DNA of 64,000 nucleotides from assembly GCA_044371755.1 (NCBI GenBank), contig JBILSZ010000002.1, forward strand, positions 28,558-92,557, read 5' to 3'. Below are positions 27,765 through 36,149 of the stretch, one piece after another (the stretch's first letter is position 1; the number at the start of each line of letters is the position of its first letter). Made by a program: the position numbers and the translations under genes. The stretch is from JAIXWP01 sp044371755. Its GTDB lineage: Bacteria > Bacteroidota > Bacteroidia > Flavobacteriales_D > Sanyastnellaceae. The notes beneath the pieces are model-generated. The model was not told where the DNA came from. It saw only the letters and a list, made by a program, of their open reading frames with translations, and did not search any database.

Positions 27765-28142
27765 ATGAATTTCAAAATCTTTTTTACAGCATTCAGCCTT
27801 TTAGTGGTGGCCCTCACTTTTCAATCTTGCTACCGCGATAACGAAGAGGACTTGTACGGAAGCAGCACCACTTGCGACACCACAAACATTGTCTACAGCG
27901 GTCGCATTCAAGCCATCATCGCCAATAATTGCCTTACAGGCTGTCATTCACAAGCCGCAGGAAGTGCTGGAATTATTTTAGAAGGCTATATAAATTTAAA
28001 AAATGAAATCATCAACGGCTCAGTCATGTGCGCTATTCGTCACGAAGGCTGTAGTCCCATGCCCAAAAACAGTCCTAAACTAAGCGATTGTGACATCAAT
28101 AATCTGCAGCGTTGGATTGATAGAGGTTATCCAGAAAATTAA
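27765..28142 (+). CDS. Small cytochrome-c-like lipoprotein with CX3CH motif
   Basis: The 125-residue product has lipobox FQSC, then a single domain similar to the halves of the upstream protein: SGRIQAIIANNCLTGCHSQAAG, i.e. C-LTG-C-H with three residues between the cysteines, followed by a Cys-Xaa-Met cluster CSPMPKNSP and an ending WIDRGYPEN. CX3CH is a rare, non-standard heme-attachment spacing; if it is real, ordinary CcmF/CcsBA-type lyases might not handle it. The start at 27765 lies 8 nt after the upstream stop and was chosen because it opens the signal peptide. Confidence 0.82.
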   Translation: MNFKIFFTAFSLLVVALTFQSCYRDNEEDLYGSSTTCDTTNIVYSGRIQAIIANNCLTGCHSQAAGSAGIILEGYINLKNEIINGSVMCAIRHEGCSPMPKNSPKLSDCDINNLQRWIDRGYPEN

Positions 28143-28147
28143 TCATC

Positions 28148-28549
28148 ATGAAAAAAACCATCCTCATCATTTTATTGCTTGTTGCCATCGGCGGAGCATC
28201 TACCGCATACTATATGTGGAACAAGCCCAAACGCACAGCTGCCGATGAAAAGCCTACAGCATCCATGAGCGCTGACGACCTCCTTCTGGCATTTCAAAAT
28301 GACGAAAACAAAGCCAATGCATCCTACCTCAATAAAATCATTGAAGTATCAGGCATTGTTGTTAAAAAAGAAAAAGACGATTCTGGCAGTGAAGTTGTAT
28401 ATCTCGAAACGACGGATGTATTTGGACTCGTTTCTTGCACCATGATACCAGGCACCACTTGTGATGCCAGCGAAGGTCAAGAAACAAAACTCAAAGGCAT
28501 TTGCACCGGATATCTCAGCGATGTCGTGCTTACTCAATGTGCTCATTAA
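28148..28549 (+). CDS. Membrane-anchored OB-fold (tRNA_anti-like) protein
   Basis: The 133-residue product begins with a TM anchor (ILIILLLVAIGGASTAYYMW), a short Pro/Lys linker, then an OB-fold of the tRNA_anti-like kind: LNKIIEVSGIVVKKEKD, VYLETTDVFGLVSCTM, LKGICTGYLSDVVLTQC. Three cysteines (in VSCTMIPGTTCD and GICTG) plus a final Cys could form disulfides. Such periplasmic OB proteins are widespread in Bacteroidota with no known role. It sits 5 nt after the small cytochrome-like gene and 22 nt before the YceI gene. Confidence 0.8.
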   Translation: MKKTILIILLLVAIGGASTAYYMWNKPKRTAADEKPTASMSADDLLLAFQNDENKANASYLNKIIEVSGIVVKKEKDDSGSEVVYLETTDVFGLVSCTMIPGTTCDASEGQETKLKGICTGYLSDVVLTQCAH

Positions 28550-28571
28550 TCATCATTACAAAAAAAATATT

Positions 28572-29123
28572 ATGAAACAGGTCATTCTTATCGCACTTAT
28601 CACTCTTGGATTTCAAACTTTGAAAGCCCAACAATACATGGATCGCGCCGCCTATTTGGGATTCTTCTCAGAAACCAAAATGGAAAACATCAAAGCCGAC
28701 AACAATAAAGGAACGCTTGTATACGACGCGGCTACTGGTTCACTACAGATGTCAGCTCTTATGAAAGCTTTCGAATTTGAAAAAGCATTGATGCAAGAAC
28801 ACTTCAATGAAAACTATGTAGAAAGTGATAAATTTCCAAAAGCCGTTTTCAAAGGCAAGGTGGAAAATCACACTGCTGTAAACCTTTCTAAAGATGGCAC
28901 CTACAATACGAAAGTTGCCGGTGAAATGACCATGCACGGTGTCACCAAAAAGATTACCGTTGATGCAGTATTTAAAGTAACCGGAGGCAAGATCACATGC
29001 GACTCTAAATTCAATGTGAAGCCAGAAGATTATAACATCACAATACCAAGTACAGTGAGAGACAATATCGCATCCGCGATAGCCGTAACCGTAAAAGCCA
29101 ACTTAGAAGTTCTTAAGAAATAA
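28572..29123 (+). CDS. YceI-family exported lipocalin-like protein (second copy)
   Basis: From the ATG at 28572 the product has a signal peptide (MKQVILIALITLGFQTLKAQ) and a YceI domain: GFFSETKMENIKADNNKG, QEHFNENYVESDKFPKAVFKG, GEMTMHGVTKKITV and a final NIASAIAVTVKANLEVL. It is homologous to the copy at 22819-23355. The longer in-frame opening at 28461 lies in the OB-fold gene and was rejected. YceI proteins bind long isoprenoid lipids, consistent with a role near respiratory components. It is flanked within 6-22 nt by its neighbours. Confidence 0.92.
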   Translation: MKQVILIALITLGFQTLKAQQYMDRAAYLGFFSETKMENIKADNNKGTLVYDAATGSLQMSALMKAFEFEKALMQEHFNENYVESDKFPKAVFKGKVENHTAVNLSKDGTYNTKVAGEMTMHGVTKKITVDAVFKVTGGKITCDSKFNVKPEDYNITIPSTVRDNIASAIAVTVKANLEVLKK

Positions 29124-29128
29124 TCAGA

Positions 29129-30055
29129 ATGACTTACAACATTCAAAAATATCTAGCAATTGGACTCGCCTCTGCGAGTCTATTGCTTTCTATAGCATCG
29201 CAAGCGCAGACAGATACTACTGAAGTAGACTTGCTGGCACTCCTCGGTGAAGAAGAAGAGATCAACTATGCGACTGCTACATTCAAATCTACTCGTGTCA
29301 TCAATGGACACAGCGTGGAAAACGTAGCCAAAGGCGTACTAGACTTTCGCATTTCCCACCGTTTCGGATTTATTAATACAGGAGCCTACGAATGGTTTGG
29401 TCTAGATGGGGCGAGTATTCGCTTAGGCTGGGAATACGGTGTCACCGATTGGCTCATGGTGGGAGTTGGAAGATCTAGCTTCAATAAAGCATACGACGGA
29501 TTTTTAAAGGCTAAAATTCTTCGTCAAAGTACGGGCAAAAGAAATATGCCTATAAGTGTATCTTACTTTGGATCCACCGTCATTAATACTATTCGCTGGG
29601 CGAATCCCGAACGAGAAAACTTCTTCTCATCACGCGTTTTCTATGCGCATCAATTATTGATTGGGAGAAAATTCAACAACGCACTTTCTCTGCAATTAAG
29701 CCCTACTATTATTCACAGAAATCTTGTAAAGACACGTGCAGAAGCCAACACCGTTCTGGCAATCGGAGCATCAGGCAGACATAAAATTACACAACGCCTT
29801 TCTCTCAATGCAGAGTATTTTTATGTGCTACCCGATCAACTTGCTACTCAATACAAGAACTCTTTATCTGTTGGTGTAGATATTGAAACAGGTGGGCACG
29901 TTTTTCAATTACACCTCACCAATAGTACTGCCATGACCGAACCTGGATTTGTTACCGAAAGCGTTGGGGAATGGGGAAATGGAGACATTCATTTTGGATT
30001 CAATGTGTCTCGCGTATTTACGATTGTTCGAAAAAAAGAAATTATAGAACCTTAA
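29129..30055 (+). CDS. DUF5777 family outer-membrane beta-barrel protein
   Basis: The 308-residue product has a signal peptide ending near ASQAQ, an acidic stretch (LLALLGEEEE), then a barrel with alternating aromatic strands: FRISHRFGFINTGAYEWFGLDG, LGWEYGVTDWLMVGVGRS, FNNALSLQLSPTIIHR and HFGFNVSRVFTI at the end. This is the DUF5777 pattern, a family found in Bacteroidota beside YceI and cytochrome-like genes. It closes the 27061-30055 locus; its stop shares TTAA with the queE stop on the other strand. A channel or receptor function is inferred. Confidence 0.88.
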   Translation: MTYNIQKYLAIGLASASLLLSIASQAQTDTTEVDLLALLGEEEEINYATATFKSTRVINGHSVENVAKGVLDFRISHRFGFINTGAYEWFGLDGASIRLGWEYGVTDWLMVGVGRSSFNKAYDGFLKAKILRQSTGKRNMPISVSYFGSTVINTIRWANPERENFFSSRVFYAHQLLIGRKFNNALSLQLSPTIIHRNLVKTRAEANTVLAIGASGRHKITQRLSLNAEYFYVLPDQLATQYKNSLSVGVDIETGGHVFQLHLTNSTAMTEPGFVTESVGEWGNGDIHFGFNVSRVFTIVRKKEIIEP

Positions 30056-30657
30056 TCGACCCCGAGATATTTGTGCGTTTGCACAGATATTCTCCACTTT
30101 GAATGAACGCGGATATAATCCATAATTAATGGATATGATTCATCGCGCTTATCCCACTCGGCTTGCAAAAATAAGGTGCAATGTTCCTGAACCTTTGATG
30201 CGTGCGTCTCACTCCATTCCAAATCTGATTTGTGATAAACGATTACTTTGAGCTCGTCTGCTTGTTGATAGATTGAATCTACTGGCACTTTGAATTTCTT
30301 CGGACTGAATGTTACCCAGTCCCATGTACCTGTTAGCTCGTTGGTTCCTGATGTTTCGATATGCGTTCTCAAACCTCTTGACTTAAGAGCTTCCGTCAAC
30401 GCACGTAAATCATACATTGTTGGCTCGCCACCAGTAATCACAACAATAGGTGCTCCAGATGATTTAGCGTCTTCTGCTAGCGTTTCAATAGACAATTTTG
30501 GGTGCGCCGATGCATCCCAACTTTCCTTTACATCACACCAAACACAGCCCACAGCACAGCCTCCGAGTCTAATGAAATAAGCAGGAGTGCCAGCAAAAAA
30601 ACCTTCTCCTTGCACAGTATAAAACCGCTCCATTACTGGTAATAGAAGATTATCCAT
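30052..30657 (-). CDS. queE: 7-carboxy-7-deazaguanine synthase (radical SAM)
   Basis: The 201-residue radical-SAM enzyme makes 7-carboxy-7-deazaguanine for queuosine/preQ0. The cluster-binding triad is in GGCAVGCVWCDVKESW (CX3CX2C), with the queuosine-type YTVQGEGFFAGTPAYFIRLGG N-terminus and ITGGEPTMYD downstream. The short Bacteroidota form fits. No queC/queD/queF is in the window, though folE at 46816 feeds the same GTP-derived pathway. It overlaps the upstream gene by 1 nt and the convergent DUF5777 gene by 4 nt. Confidence 0.95.
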   Translation of the reverse strand: MDNLLLPVMERFYTVQGEGFFAGTPAYFIRLGGCAVGCVWCDVKESWDASAHPKLSIETLAEDAKSSGAPIVVITGGEPTMYDLRALTEALKSRGLRTHIETSGTNELTGTWDWVTFSPKKFKVPVDSIYQQADELKVIVYHKSDLEWSETHASKVQEHCTLFLQAEWDKRDESYPLIMDYIRVHSKWRISVQTHKYLGVD

Positions 30658-31196
30658 TATTCTGCCTCACCTTTAGAAGACTCACCAACGAAATAGTCAA
30701 TCTTATTTTTAAACAATACATTGAAAGTGGTCAACGAACCATAGATCTTGGTGATATACTGTTGCATTTCCACCTTCTCGCTGTCGGTTAATTTTGCGTG
30801 GGCGTTGATTTTTTGTTCGAGCACACGAAGACGATCGCGCAACATAACTATCTTATGAAAAAACGTTTCGACAGGAACTTCCTTCGGTTTCAAGGAACGA
30901 TCAGCTGGCTGGAGATACAACATCCCACCTTCCCATTTATCTCCAAGCTGAATGACTTCTCCAGCATCGTAATACATATCAAAAACATTTTTTACTGCCT
31001 CCACTACATCTTCAAGCTCGACATGCGAAGCCACAACTGGAGCCGCTTCCAAGAGGGTGTACCCGTCGAAAGCTTTGCCCAATTCTTTTTCACCATGTTC
31101 TTTAAAAAAAATCTTGTATTTATAGTCATCTGATCCAAATACAACACCATCACCAAATTGAGGATGGTTGATTTTTGCTCCTATTCCGAAATTCAT
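30657..31196 (-). CDS. Conserved hypothetical with SH3/Tudor-like N-terminus
   Basis: The 179-residue protein begins MNFGIGAKINHPQFGDGVVFGSDDYKYKI, a short beta-barrel motif of the kind seen in UvrD-type C-termini and DUF3553-like domains (GxxVxHPxFGxGxV). The rest is helical, with two coiled-coil-prone stretches (HKIVMLRDRLRVLEQK and later). It carries no signal peptide and is probably cytoplasmic. It lies directly upstream of queE (1-nt overlap) and 22 nt downstream of rimO, all on the minus strand. No function is known to me. Confidence 0.7.
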   Translation of the reverse strand: MNFGIGAKINHPQFGDGVVFGSDDYKYKIFFKEHGEKELGKAFDGYTLLEAAPVVASHVELEDVVEAVKNVFDMYYDAGEVIQLGDKWEGGMLYLQPADRSLKPKEVPVETFFHKIVMLRDRLRVLEQKINAHAKLTDSEKVEMQQYITKIYGSLTTFNVLFKNKIDYFVGESSKGEAE

Positions 31197-31218
31197 AATG
31201 ATAAAATATAAGGTTCGA

Positions 31219-32532
31219 CTATTCTACAATTCTTCCAAATAGATCATAATGTTCCGCGCTTTCAATTTCAACATTCACAAAATCTCCAATGCGCAAATAC
31301 CCTTCTGATTTATTAATTACCACCTCATTATCCACCTCAGGAGAATCAAACTCCGTGCGGCCTATGTAACAATCTCCATCTATACGATCCACCAACACTT
31401 TGAAAGTCTTGCCTACTTTTTCCTCATTTAACTCCAAACTAATGTCTGATTGAATTTCCATTATAGAATTCGCACGCTTGGTCTTCACCTTCATTGGCAC
31501 ATCGTCTTTGCTATTATAAGCATGAGTATTTTCTTCATGAGAATAAGTGAAGACTCCTAGACGGTCAAAGCGCATTTCTTGCACCCAATCTTTCATCTCT
31601 TCAAAGTCACTTTCTGTTTCTCCAGGATAACCAGCAATCAACGTTGTACGCAAAGCGATGCCTGGTACTTTATCTCTGATTTGGTGAATGAGATCCGTTG
31701 TTTTCTCTCTGGTTATACCACGACGCATTGCCTTCAACATATTGGTAGAGGCGTGTTGCAAGGGCATATCCAGATAATTACAAATATTGCTTCGCTCTCT
31801 CATTACATCAAGCACGTCCATCGGAAAGCCTGATGGGAACGCATATTGCAATCGAATCCAATCGATGCCTTCAATATCTGATAAATGCTTGAGCAAATCT
31901 GCGAGCTTTCTGTCTTTATAAATATCCAGTCCGTAATAGGTCAAATCTTGCGCAATAAGAATCAACTCACGCGTTCCATTTTTCGCAAGATTCTTGGCGT
32001 TTTCTACAAGCTGTTCCATTGGTGTGCTCAGGTGCTTGCCACGCATCAATGGGATGGCGCAGAAAGAACATGGTCGGTCGCAACCTTCAGAAATTTTGAA
32101 GTATGCGTAGTGAGCAGGAGTAGTCAACAACCTCTCCCCCACGAGCTCATGCTTATAATCTGCTTTTAGTGTTTTCAGCAATCGAGGCAAATCACGCGTT
32201 CCGAAAAAAGCATCAACCTCGGGAATATCTTTTTCCAATTCTGGCTTGTAGCGCTCGCTCAAACAGCCGGTCACGATAAGCTTATCTACATTTCCCTTTT
32301 CCTTCTCTTTCGCCCACGCGAGAATCGTATTGATGCTTTGCTCTTTCGCATTATCGATGAATCCGCATGTATTGATGATTACGATTTCCGCATCCTTTTC
32401 TTCTGACTCGTGTTCTACCTCAAAACTGTTTGCTTTGAGCTGTGCCATCATTACTTCACTATCGAAAATATTTTTCGCGCAACCGAGTGTCACCACGTTC
32501 ACTTTATTCTTGCGGAGTGTTTTTGTTTTCAT
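31219..32532 (-). CDS. rimO: Ribosomal protein S12 methylthiotransferase
   Basis: The 437-residue radical-SAM methylthiotransferase modifies Asp89 of ribosomal protein S12. N-terminal UPF0004 cysteines are in VTLGCAKNIFDSEV, INTCGFIDNAK and VTGCLSERY. The radical-SAM triad is in SEGCDRPCSFCAIPLMRGKHLS (CX3CX2C), and a C-terminal TRAM domain (YIGRTEFDSPEVDNEVVI) follows. Length and motifs distinguish it from MiaB. It abuts ftsY with no spacer, as in many Bacteroidota genomes. Confidence 0.97.
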   Translation of the reverse strand: MKTKTLRKNKVNVVTLGCAKNIFDSEVMMAQLKANSFEVEHESEEKDAEIVIINTCGFIDNAKEQSINTILAWAKEKEKGNVDKLIVTGCLSERYKPELEKDIPEVDAFFGTRDLPRLLKTLKADYKHELVGERLLTTPAHYAYFKISEGCDRPCSFCAIPLMRGKHLSTPMEQLVENAKNLAKNGTRELILIAQDLTYYGLDIYKDRKLADLLKHLSDIEGIDWIRLQYAFPSGFPMDVLDVMRERSNICNYLDMPLQHASTNMLKAMRRGITREKTTDLIHQIRDKVPGIALRTTLIAGYPGETESDFEEMKDWVQEMRFDRLGVFTYSHEENTHAYNSKDDVPMKVKTKRANSIMEIQSDISLELNEEKVGKTFKVLVDRIDGDCYIGRTEFDSPEVDNEVVINKSEGYLRIGDFVNVEIESAEHYDLFGRIVE

Positions 32533-33504
32533 TTATGCTGTGGGATTACCTTGGTTGAATAATGAATCGACGAATTCAAAACGATTGAATACTTGAAGGT
32601 CTCCAATCTTTTCGCCTACTCCAATATACTTTACTGGAATACTGAATTGGTCTGAAATACCAATCACAACGCCACCTTTAGCGGTACCATCGATTTTGGT
32701 GATGGCCAATGCATTTACATCTGTGGCTGCGGTAAATTGCTTCGCCTGTTCGAACGCGTTTTGTCCAGTGCTGCCATCAAGTACGAGCAATACTTCGTGA
32801 GGCGCGTCAGGAACTACTTTTTGCATCACCCTTTTAATTTTGGTAAGCTCATTCATGAGCCCCACTTTGTTGTGCAATCGACCTGCGGTATCGATGAGTA
32901 CTACGTCCATATTTTGGGCAACGGCGCTTTGCAAGGTATCGAATGCCACTGATGCCGGGTCAGCGCCCATGCCTTGAGACACGATAGGCACATTGGCACG
33001 TTCGCTCCATATTTTTAATTGATCTACCGCGGCAGCACGGAAAGTATCTGCGGCACCCAGCATTACATTCTTTCCTTGAGACTTCAATTGATGCGCTAAC
33101 TTTCCGATAGTTGTTGTCTTACCTACTCCATTCACTCCCACCACCATAATCACATAAGGTCCTTGAACTTTGGGTATGAAAACATCGGCACTTTCCTCAC
33201 CCTCATGAGAGGAGAGAAGATTTGAAATTTCTTCTTTAAGAATATTGTTCAATTCGTCGGTGCCCATATAGTTATCGCGGGACACGCGCTCTTCAATTTT
33301 CTTGATAATCTTGATGGTGGTTTCTACACCGACGTCAGAGCTGATCAACAACTCTTCAAGATTATCGAGCACCTCGTCATCTACACGACTCTTCCCTGCA
33401 ATGACCTTGGCAAGCTTCGAGAAAAAACCTGTCCGAGTTTTTTCCAAACCTTGGTTGAGGCTTTCTTTCTTCTCTGATGAGAATAGCTTTTTAAAAAAAT
33501 TCAT
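32533..33504 (-). CDS. ftsY: Signal recognition particle receptor FtsY
   Basis: The 323-residue SRP GTPase receives ribosome-SRP complexes at the membrane. The N-domain (residues 1-105) is followed by G-motifs GVNGVGKTTTIGKLA (P-loop, about residue 130), DTFRAAAVDQL, DTAGR and TKIDGTAKGG. It is the short, soluble FtsY form usual in this phylum, without an acidic A-domain. A TATCTTTG box at 33525-33532 precedes it, and a terminator separates it from the rpmG-DUF4295 unit. It is co-transcribed with rimO. Confidence 0.97.
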   Translation of the reverse strand: MNFFKKLFSSEKKESLNQGLEKTRTGFFSKLAKVIAGKSRVDDEVLDNLEELLISSDVGVETTIKIIKKIEERVSRDNYMGTDELNNILKEEISNLLSSHEGEESADVFIPKVQGPYVIMVVGVNGVGKTTTIGKLAHQLKSQGKNVMLGAADTFRAAAVDQLKIWSERANVPIVSQGMGADPASVAFDTLQSAVAQNMDVVLIDTAGRLHNKVGLMNELTKIKRVMQKVVPDAPHEVLLVLDGSTGQNAFEQAKQFTAATDVNALAITKIDGTAKGGVVIGISDQFSIPVKYIGVGEKIGDLQVFNRFEFVDSLFNQGNPTA

Positions 33505-33524
33505 TTTGTAGTATATCTAGACCG

Positions 33525-33532
33525 CAAAGATA
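33525..33532 (-). promoter_or_regulatory. -7 element of ftsY (TATCTTTG)
   Basis: This exact TAnnTTTG match on the minus strand lies 20 nt before the ftsY ATG and just downstream of the terminator at 33541-33575, so ftsY-rimO has its own promoter. Confidence 0.55.
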
Positions 33533-33540
33533 AGCATATA

Positions 33541-33575
33541 AAAAAACCCTCCTCGTCTTCGACGGGAGGGCTTTT
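33541..33575 (-). terminator. Intrinsic terminator after rpmG-DUF4295
   Basis: The GC-rich stem CCCTCC.CGTC/GACGGGAGGG with a TTC loop has a T7 run on the minus strand. It lies between DUF4295 and ftsY, ending the ribosomal unit. Confidence 0.85.
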
Positions 33576-33603
33576 GTATCATTCAATATCTTCTCCTCAG
33601 TGA

Positions 33604-33759
33604 TTAGCCTTTAGCAAACCACTCAGCGATTTTATCGTTGTGTACAATTTCTTCTTTAAATGAGTAAGCGCCTGATTTAGGAGACTTTACCATTTTGATC
33701 ACCTTCGTATGGTTCTTACCACCTCCGGTCTGTAGGGATGCAACTACCTTCTTAGCCAT
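33604..33759 (-). CDS. DUF4295 small protein
   Basis: This 51-residue basic protein begins MAKKVVASLQTGGGKNHTKV and ends IAEWFAKG. DUF4295 proteins are a Bacteroidota-restricted family that almost always lies between rpmG and ftsY, as here. Structures of Bacteroidota ribosomes suggest the family is a small ribosomal protein, but I cannot confirm this here. It is 12 nt downstream of rpmG and followed by a terminator. No RBS is evident. Confidence 0.92.
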   Translation of the reverse strand: MAKKVVASLQTGGGKNHTKVIKMVKSPKSGAYSFKEEIVHNDKIAEWFAKG

Positions 33760-33771
33760 GGTACTTCAGTA

Positions 33772-33954
33772 TTACTTGATTTCTTTGTGTACAGTCATCT
33801 TCTTCAAGATCGGATTGTATTTCTTCATTTCCAATCTATCGGGAGTGTTTTTTCTGTTTTTGGTTGTGATATAACGGCTGGTGCCGGGCATGCCTGTAGT
33901 CTTATGCTCAGTGCACTCCATAATCACTTGTATTCTATTGCCTTTCTTAGCCAT
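33772..33954 (-). CDS. rpmG: 50S ribosomal protein L33
   Basis: The 60-residue product has the L33 pattern: MAKKGNRIQVIMECTEH, SRYITTKNRKNTPDRLEMKKYNP, with few cysteines (one Cys near position 14), as in the zinc-free C- form. The usual upstream neighbour rpmB (L28) is missing; instead a GT-C gene ends 114 nt away. A near-perfect promoter (TTTG-N19-TACATTTG) lies just upstream. The gene heads a two-gene unit ending at a terminator. Confidence 0.96.
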   Translation of the reverse strand: MAKKGNRIQVIMECTEHKTTGMPGTSRYITTKNRKNTPDRLEMKKYNPILKKMTVHKEIK

Positions 33955-33974
33955 AACTTCTTGTAAATGGGGGG

Positions 33975-34005
33975 CAAATGTACTACTTCTTTCCTTTTTT
34001 ACAAA
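33975..34005 (-). promoter_or_regulatory. Canonical Bacteroidota promoter of rpmG
   Basis: On the minus strand, TTTG is followed by exactly 19 nt and TACATTTG, matching the TTTG-N19-TAnnTTTG consensus. This is the best full promoter in the window and a local reference for weaker sites. Confidence 0.8.
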
Positions 34006-34067
34006 ATCCGTTGTTAAAAAAAAATAAGTTTAACAGTGAAAACACCCCAACTCACTCATTTTCAACA

Positions 34068-35474
34068 CTAAAACTTTAAGTCAAAGATAATATAATCCTC
34101 GTCCTCGTAAACACTCTTGTGGACAAGCCTCCCCAAATATCGATGTTTGTTGACGACTAAATAGCTGGCACCAGCGCTTTTTACTAGATTCAAATATGTC
34201 GCATCGTCTAATTGAGCGCTCGTGCAAACCCAACCCTTGCGGTGAGCTAAATACAATTCTTGAGGGTTGCCCTCGCCGTTAATCACCACCAATACATTTT
34301 GCGGAATGTGATCACTAACAATACTCTCAAGCTTCATCTTGTAGAGATTTCGATTATGAATTCTAAAATCATGCGCCTGATTGGCGAGTGACTCAACGCA
34401 AATTACCGCAAAGAGCACCCACATCGCTTTCCTTTGAATAATAGAAATTAGCCCTGAGGTCGCCAAAACAGCATATAGGGGCGCCAACGGAATCATATAA
34501 TAATGCTGGAAAACAAAATGTCGGCCCGACTTGATGGCATACAAAAAGAAAACTCCAAAAACCAATGTGGTCAATGCCAAGAGCTTGAATTCTTTCCTTT
34601 GAATAGCTCTAAAAATCCCTAGTAAAACCAGCGACAGAGCCACGTAACTCATGGTGACGCTAAAGTAAAAATTGCTAGCAACCAGATCTAAATTATCGAG
34701 CACAGTATGCAGCCCTTCACCAAACGATTCTCCTGAATTATACCAAATACCGCTTTGTTGGGAAAGTTGGATGTTCCATACGAAATACCACCAATATGTC
34801 ACAGAGATGGGGATAATGGATATGATAACAATTTTAATTTTATTCTTTAGTGGAATTTCCTTTTGAAATAGCATGATCAACATCCCAGAAAGCACAATGG
34901 CTGCGGGAATTTTGATGAGCATAGCCAATGACGCCAATAGACCATACATGATCAAATTACTCCATGAAGCTCCACGCATGTATCGCACTCCGTATAGCAA
35001 TGCCCCAATTGCCAAAGAAATGGATGCTACGTCCGGCATAAACTTTCTTGAAAATGCAAACCATATCGAACAGCCCAAGAGCACCATTCCAATGAATGCA
35101 AAAAAGCTATCCTTCCATTCTTTCAATAGTAAATAAAACCACCATAAACCAAGGGAGCTGAGTATTAAGATGATTAATCTACCATACCAATGTTCATGTC
35201 CGAAAATATTGGAGATGGAGGCATAGACATAATTTAGCGCTGGAAACTCCATTCCCACTACACCAGAACTCGCAGACTCACCAACGCCGATATCGTCGAT
35301 CATGGGATGAAAAAAATCCGTGTTGCCTTCATAATAATTGCGCGCCACCATAAGGCCTGTCACTTGACGCCAATGGTGATTTACTTCCAAAGGAGGGTGC
35401 TGAATGCTATATAGCCTTATTAGAAATAAAAGAGCTATGACAATAGCGACACGATATTTTATTAAAAAACTCAT
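34068..35474 (-). CDS. GT-C fold membrane glycosyltransferase (second copy)
   Basis: The 468-residue polytopic protein has about 11 TM segments and the same layout as the product of 10750-12207: a first loop with HHWRQVTGLMVARNYYEGN, a second GMEFPALNYVYASI, the mid-membrane HYYMIPLAPLYAVLATS and a soluble C-terminal domain starting NVLVVINGEGNPQELY. The two are clearly paralogues by motif order, although low in identity. Like ArnT/GT39 enzymes it is probably a lipid-carrier-dependent sugar transferase for envelope glycans. Its start overlaps the AlkD-like gene by 4 nt. No substrate can be assigned. Confidence 0.8.
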   Translation of the reverse strand: MSFLIKYRVAIVIALLFLIRLYSIQHPPLEVNHHWRQVTGLMVARNYYEGNTDFFHPMIDDIGVGESASSGVVGMEFPALNYVYASISNIFGHEHWYGRLIILILSSLGLWWFYLLLKEWKDSFFAFIGMVLLGCSIWFAFSRKFMPDVASISLAIGALLYGVRYMRGASWSNLIMYGLLASLAMLIKIPAAIVLSGMLIMLFQKEIPLKNKIKIVIISIIPISVTYWWYFVWNIQLSQQSGIWYNSGESFGEGLHTVLDNLDLVASNFYFSVTMSYVALSLVLLGIFRAIQRKEFKLLALTTLVFGVFFLYAIKSGRHFVFQHYYMIPLAPLYAVLATSGLISIIQRKAMWVLFAVICVESLANQAHDFRIHNRNLYKMKLESIVSDHIPQNVLVVINGEGNPQELYLAHRKGWVCTSAQLDDATYLNLVKSAGASYLVVNKHRYLGRLVHKSVYEDEDYIIFDLKF

Positions 35475-36145
35475 GAAAGATGCTTCAACGCCTCGCGCAC
35501 TGTGAGGCCTGAAAATTCATTAGTAGAAACAAAATTCTTTACAAATCGAGGGTCTTCATGGGCATATTGTCGCAAAGCCCAGCCCATAGCTTTTCGAATG
35601 AAAAATTCCTTGGAATCCTCATGTTGTAGAATGGCCTTGATTAATATATCTAGGTCTGTATCTTTCTTATAAAATATTTGAAAAATAATCGCAGAACGGT
35701 TGAGCCACATATTATCTGAAAGAATCCAGCGATTGATAATAGTTTGCTTTTGGTCGGGAAATTCTTTAAAATATTTAGCAGCCAAATGGGACGCTAAGAA
35801 GTCAACCGTATCCCACCACGACTTTTCTGTGATCAACCATTCAATCAACTCGATACTTTCTCTATTCTTATAAATTTTCTTCTTCTCCGCATATTCCATC
35901 GCAAAATAGTGAAACTCACGATAAGGCTTTTGCCAAAGCGATTTCATCAAAATAGTTGGATCAATCTCACTATCTTGAATAATCTCCTTTTGCAAAGCTT
36001 TTGAAATTGCAGCTCTGATCGGCTTTTTAATACCTAAAAAAGGACTTATACCTTTCATATAAGCCTCCATTTTGGGTGCCTCCTGCTTATTGGAGTGTTG
36101 CTCAAAAATCGAAACCAGCGATTTTAACGCCGTGTGTTTGTCCAT
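35471..36145 (-). CDS. AlkD-like DNA alkylation repair protein
   Basis: The product (224 residues from this start) has the HEAT-like helical repeats of the AlkC/AlkD DNA glycosylase family: LMKSLWQKPYREFHYFAMEYAEK, SWWDTVDFLASHLAAKY, NMWLNRSAIIFQIFY, EDSKEFFIRKAMGWALRQYA. The WWDxVD and R-AMGWALRQYA motifs contain the catalytic Asp and DNA-contacting Trp/Arg. It excises 3- and 7-methylpurines by base flipping. The start at 36145 was preferred to 36172 because a TATTTTAG box ends 4 nt before it. It overlaps the GT-C gene by 4 nt. Confidence 0.88.
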   Translation of the reverse strand: MDKHTALKSLVSIFEQHSNKQEAPKMEAYMKGISPFLGIKKPIRAAISKALQKEIIQDSEIDPTILMKSLWQKPYREFHYFAMEYAEKKKIYKNRESIELIEWLITEKSWWDTVDFLASHLAAKYFKEFPDQKQTIINRWILSDNMWLNRSAIIFQIFYKKDTDLDILIKAILQHEDSKEFFIRKAMGWALRQYAHEDPRFVKNFVSTNEFSGLTVREALKHLS

Positions 36146-36149
36146 TTTG

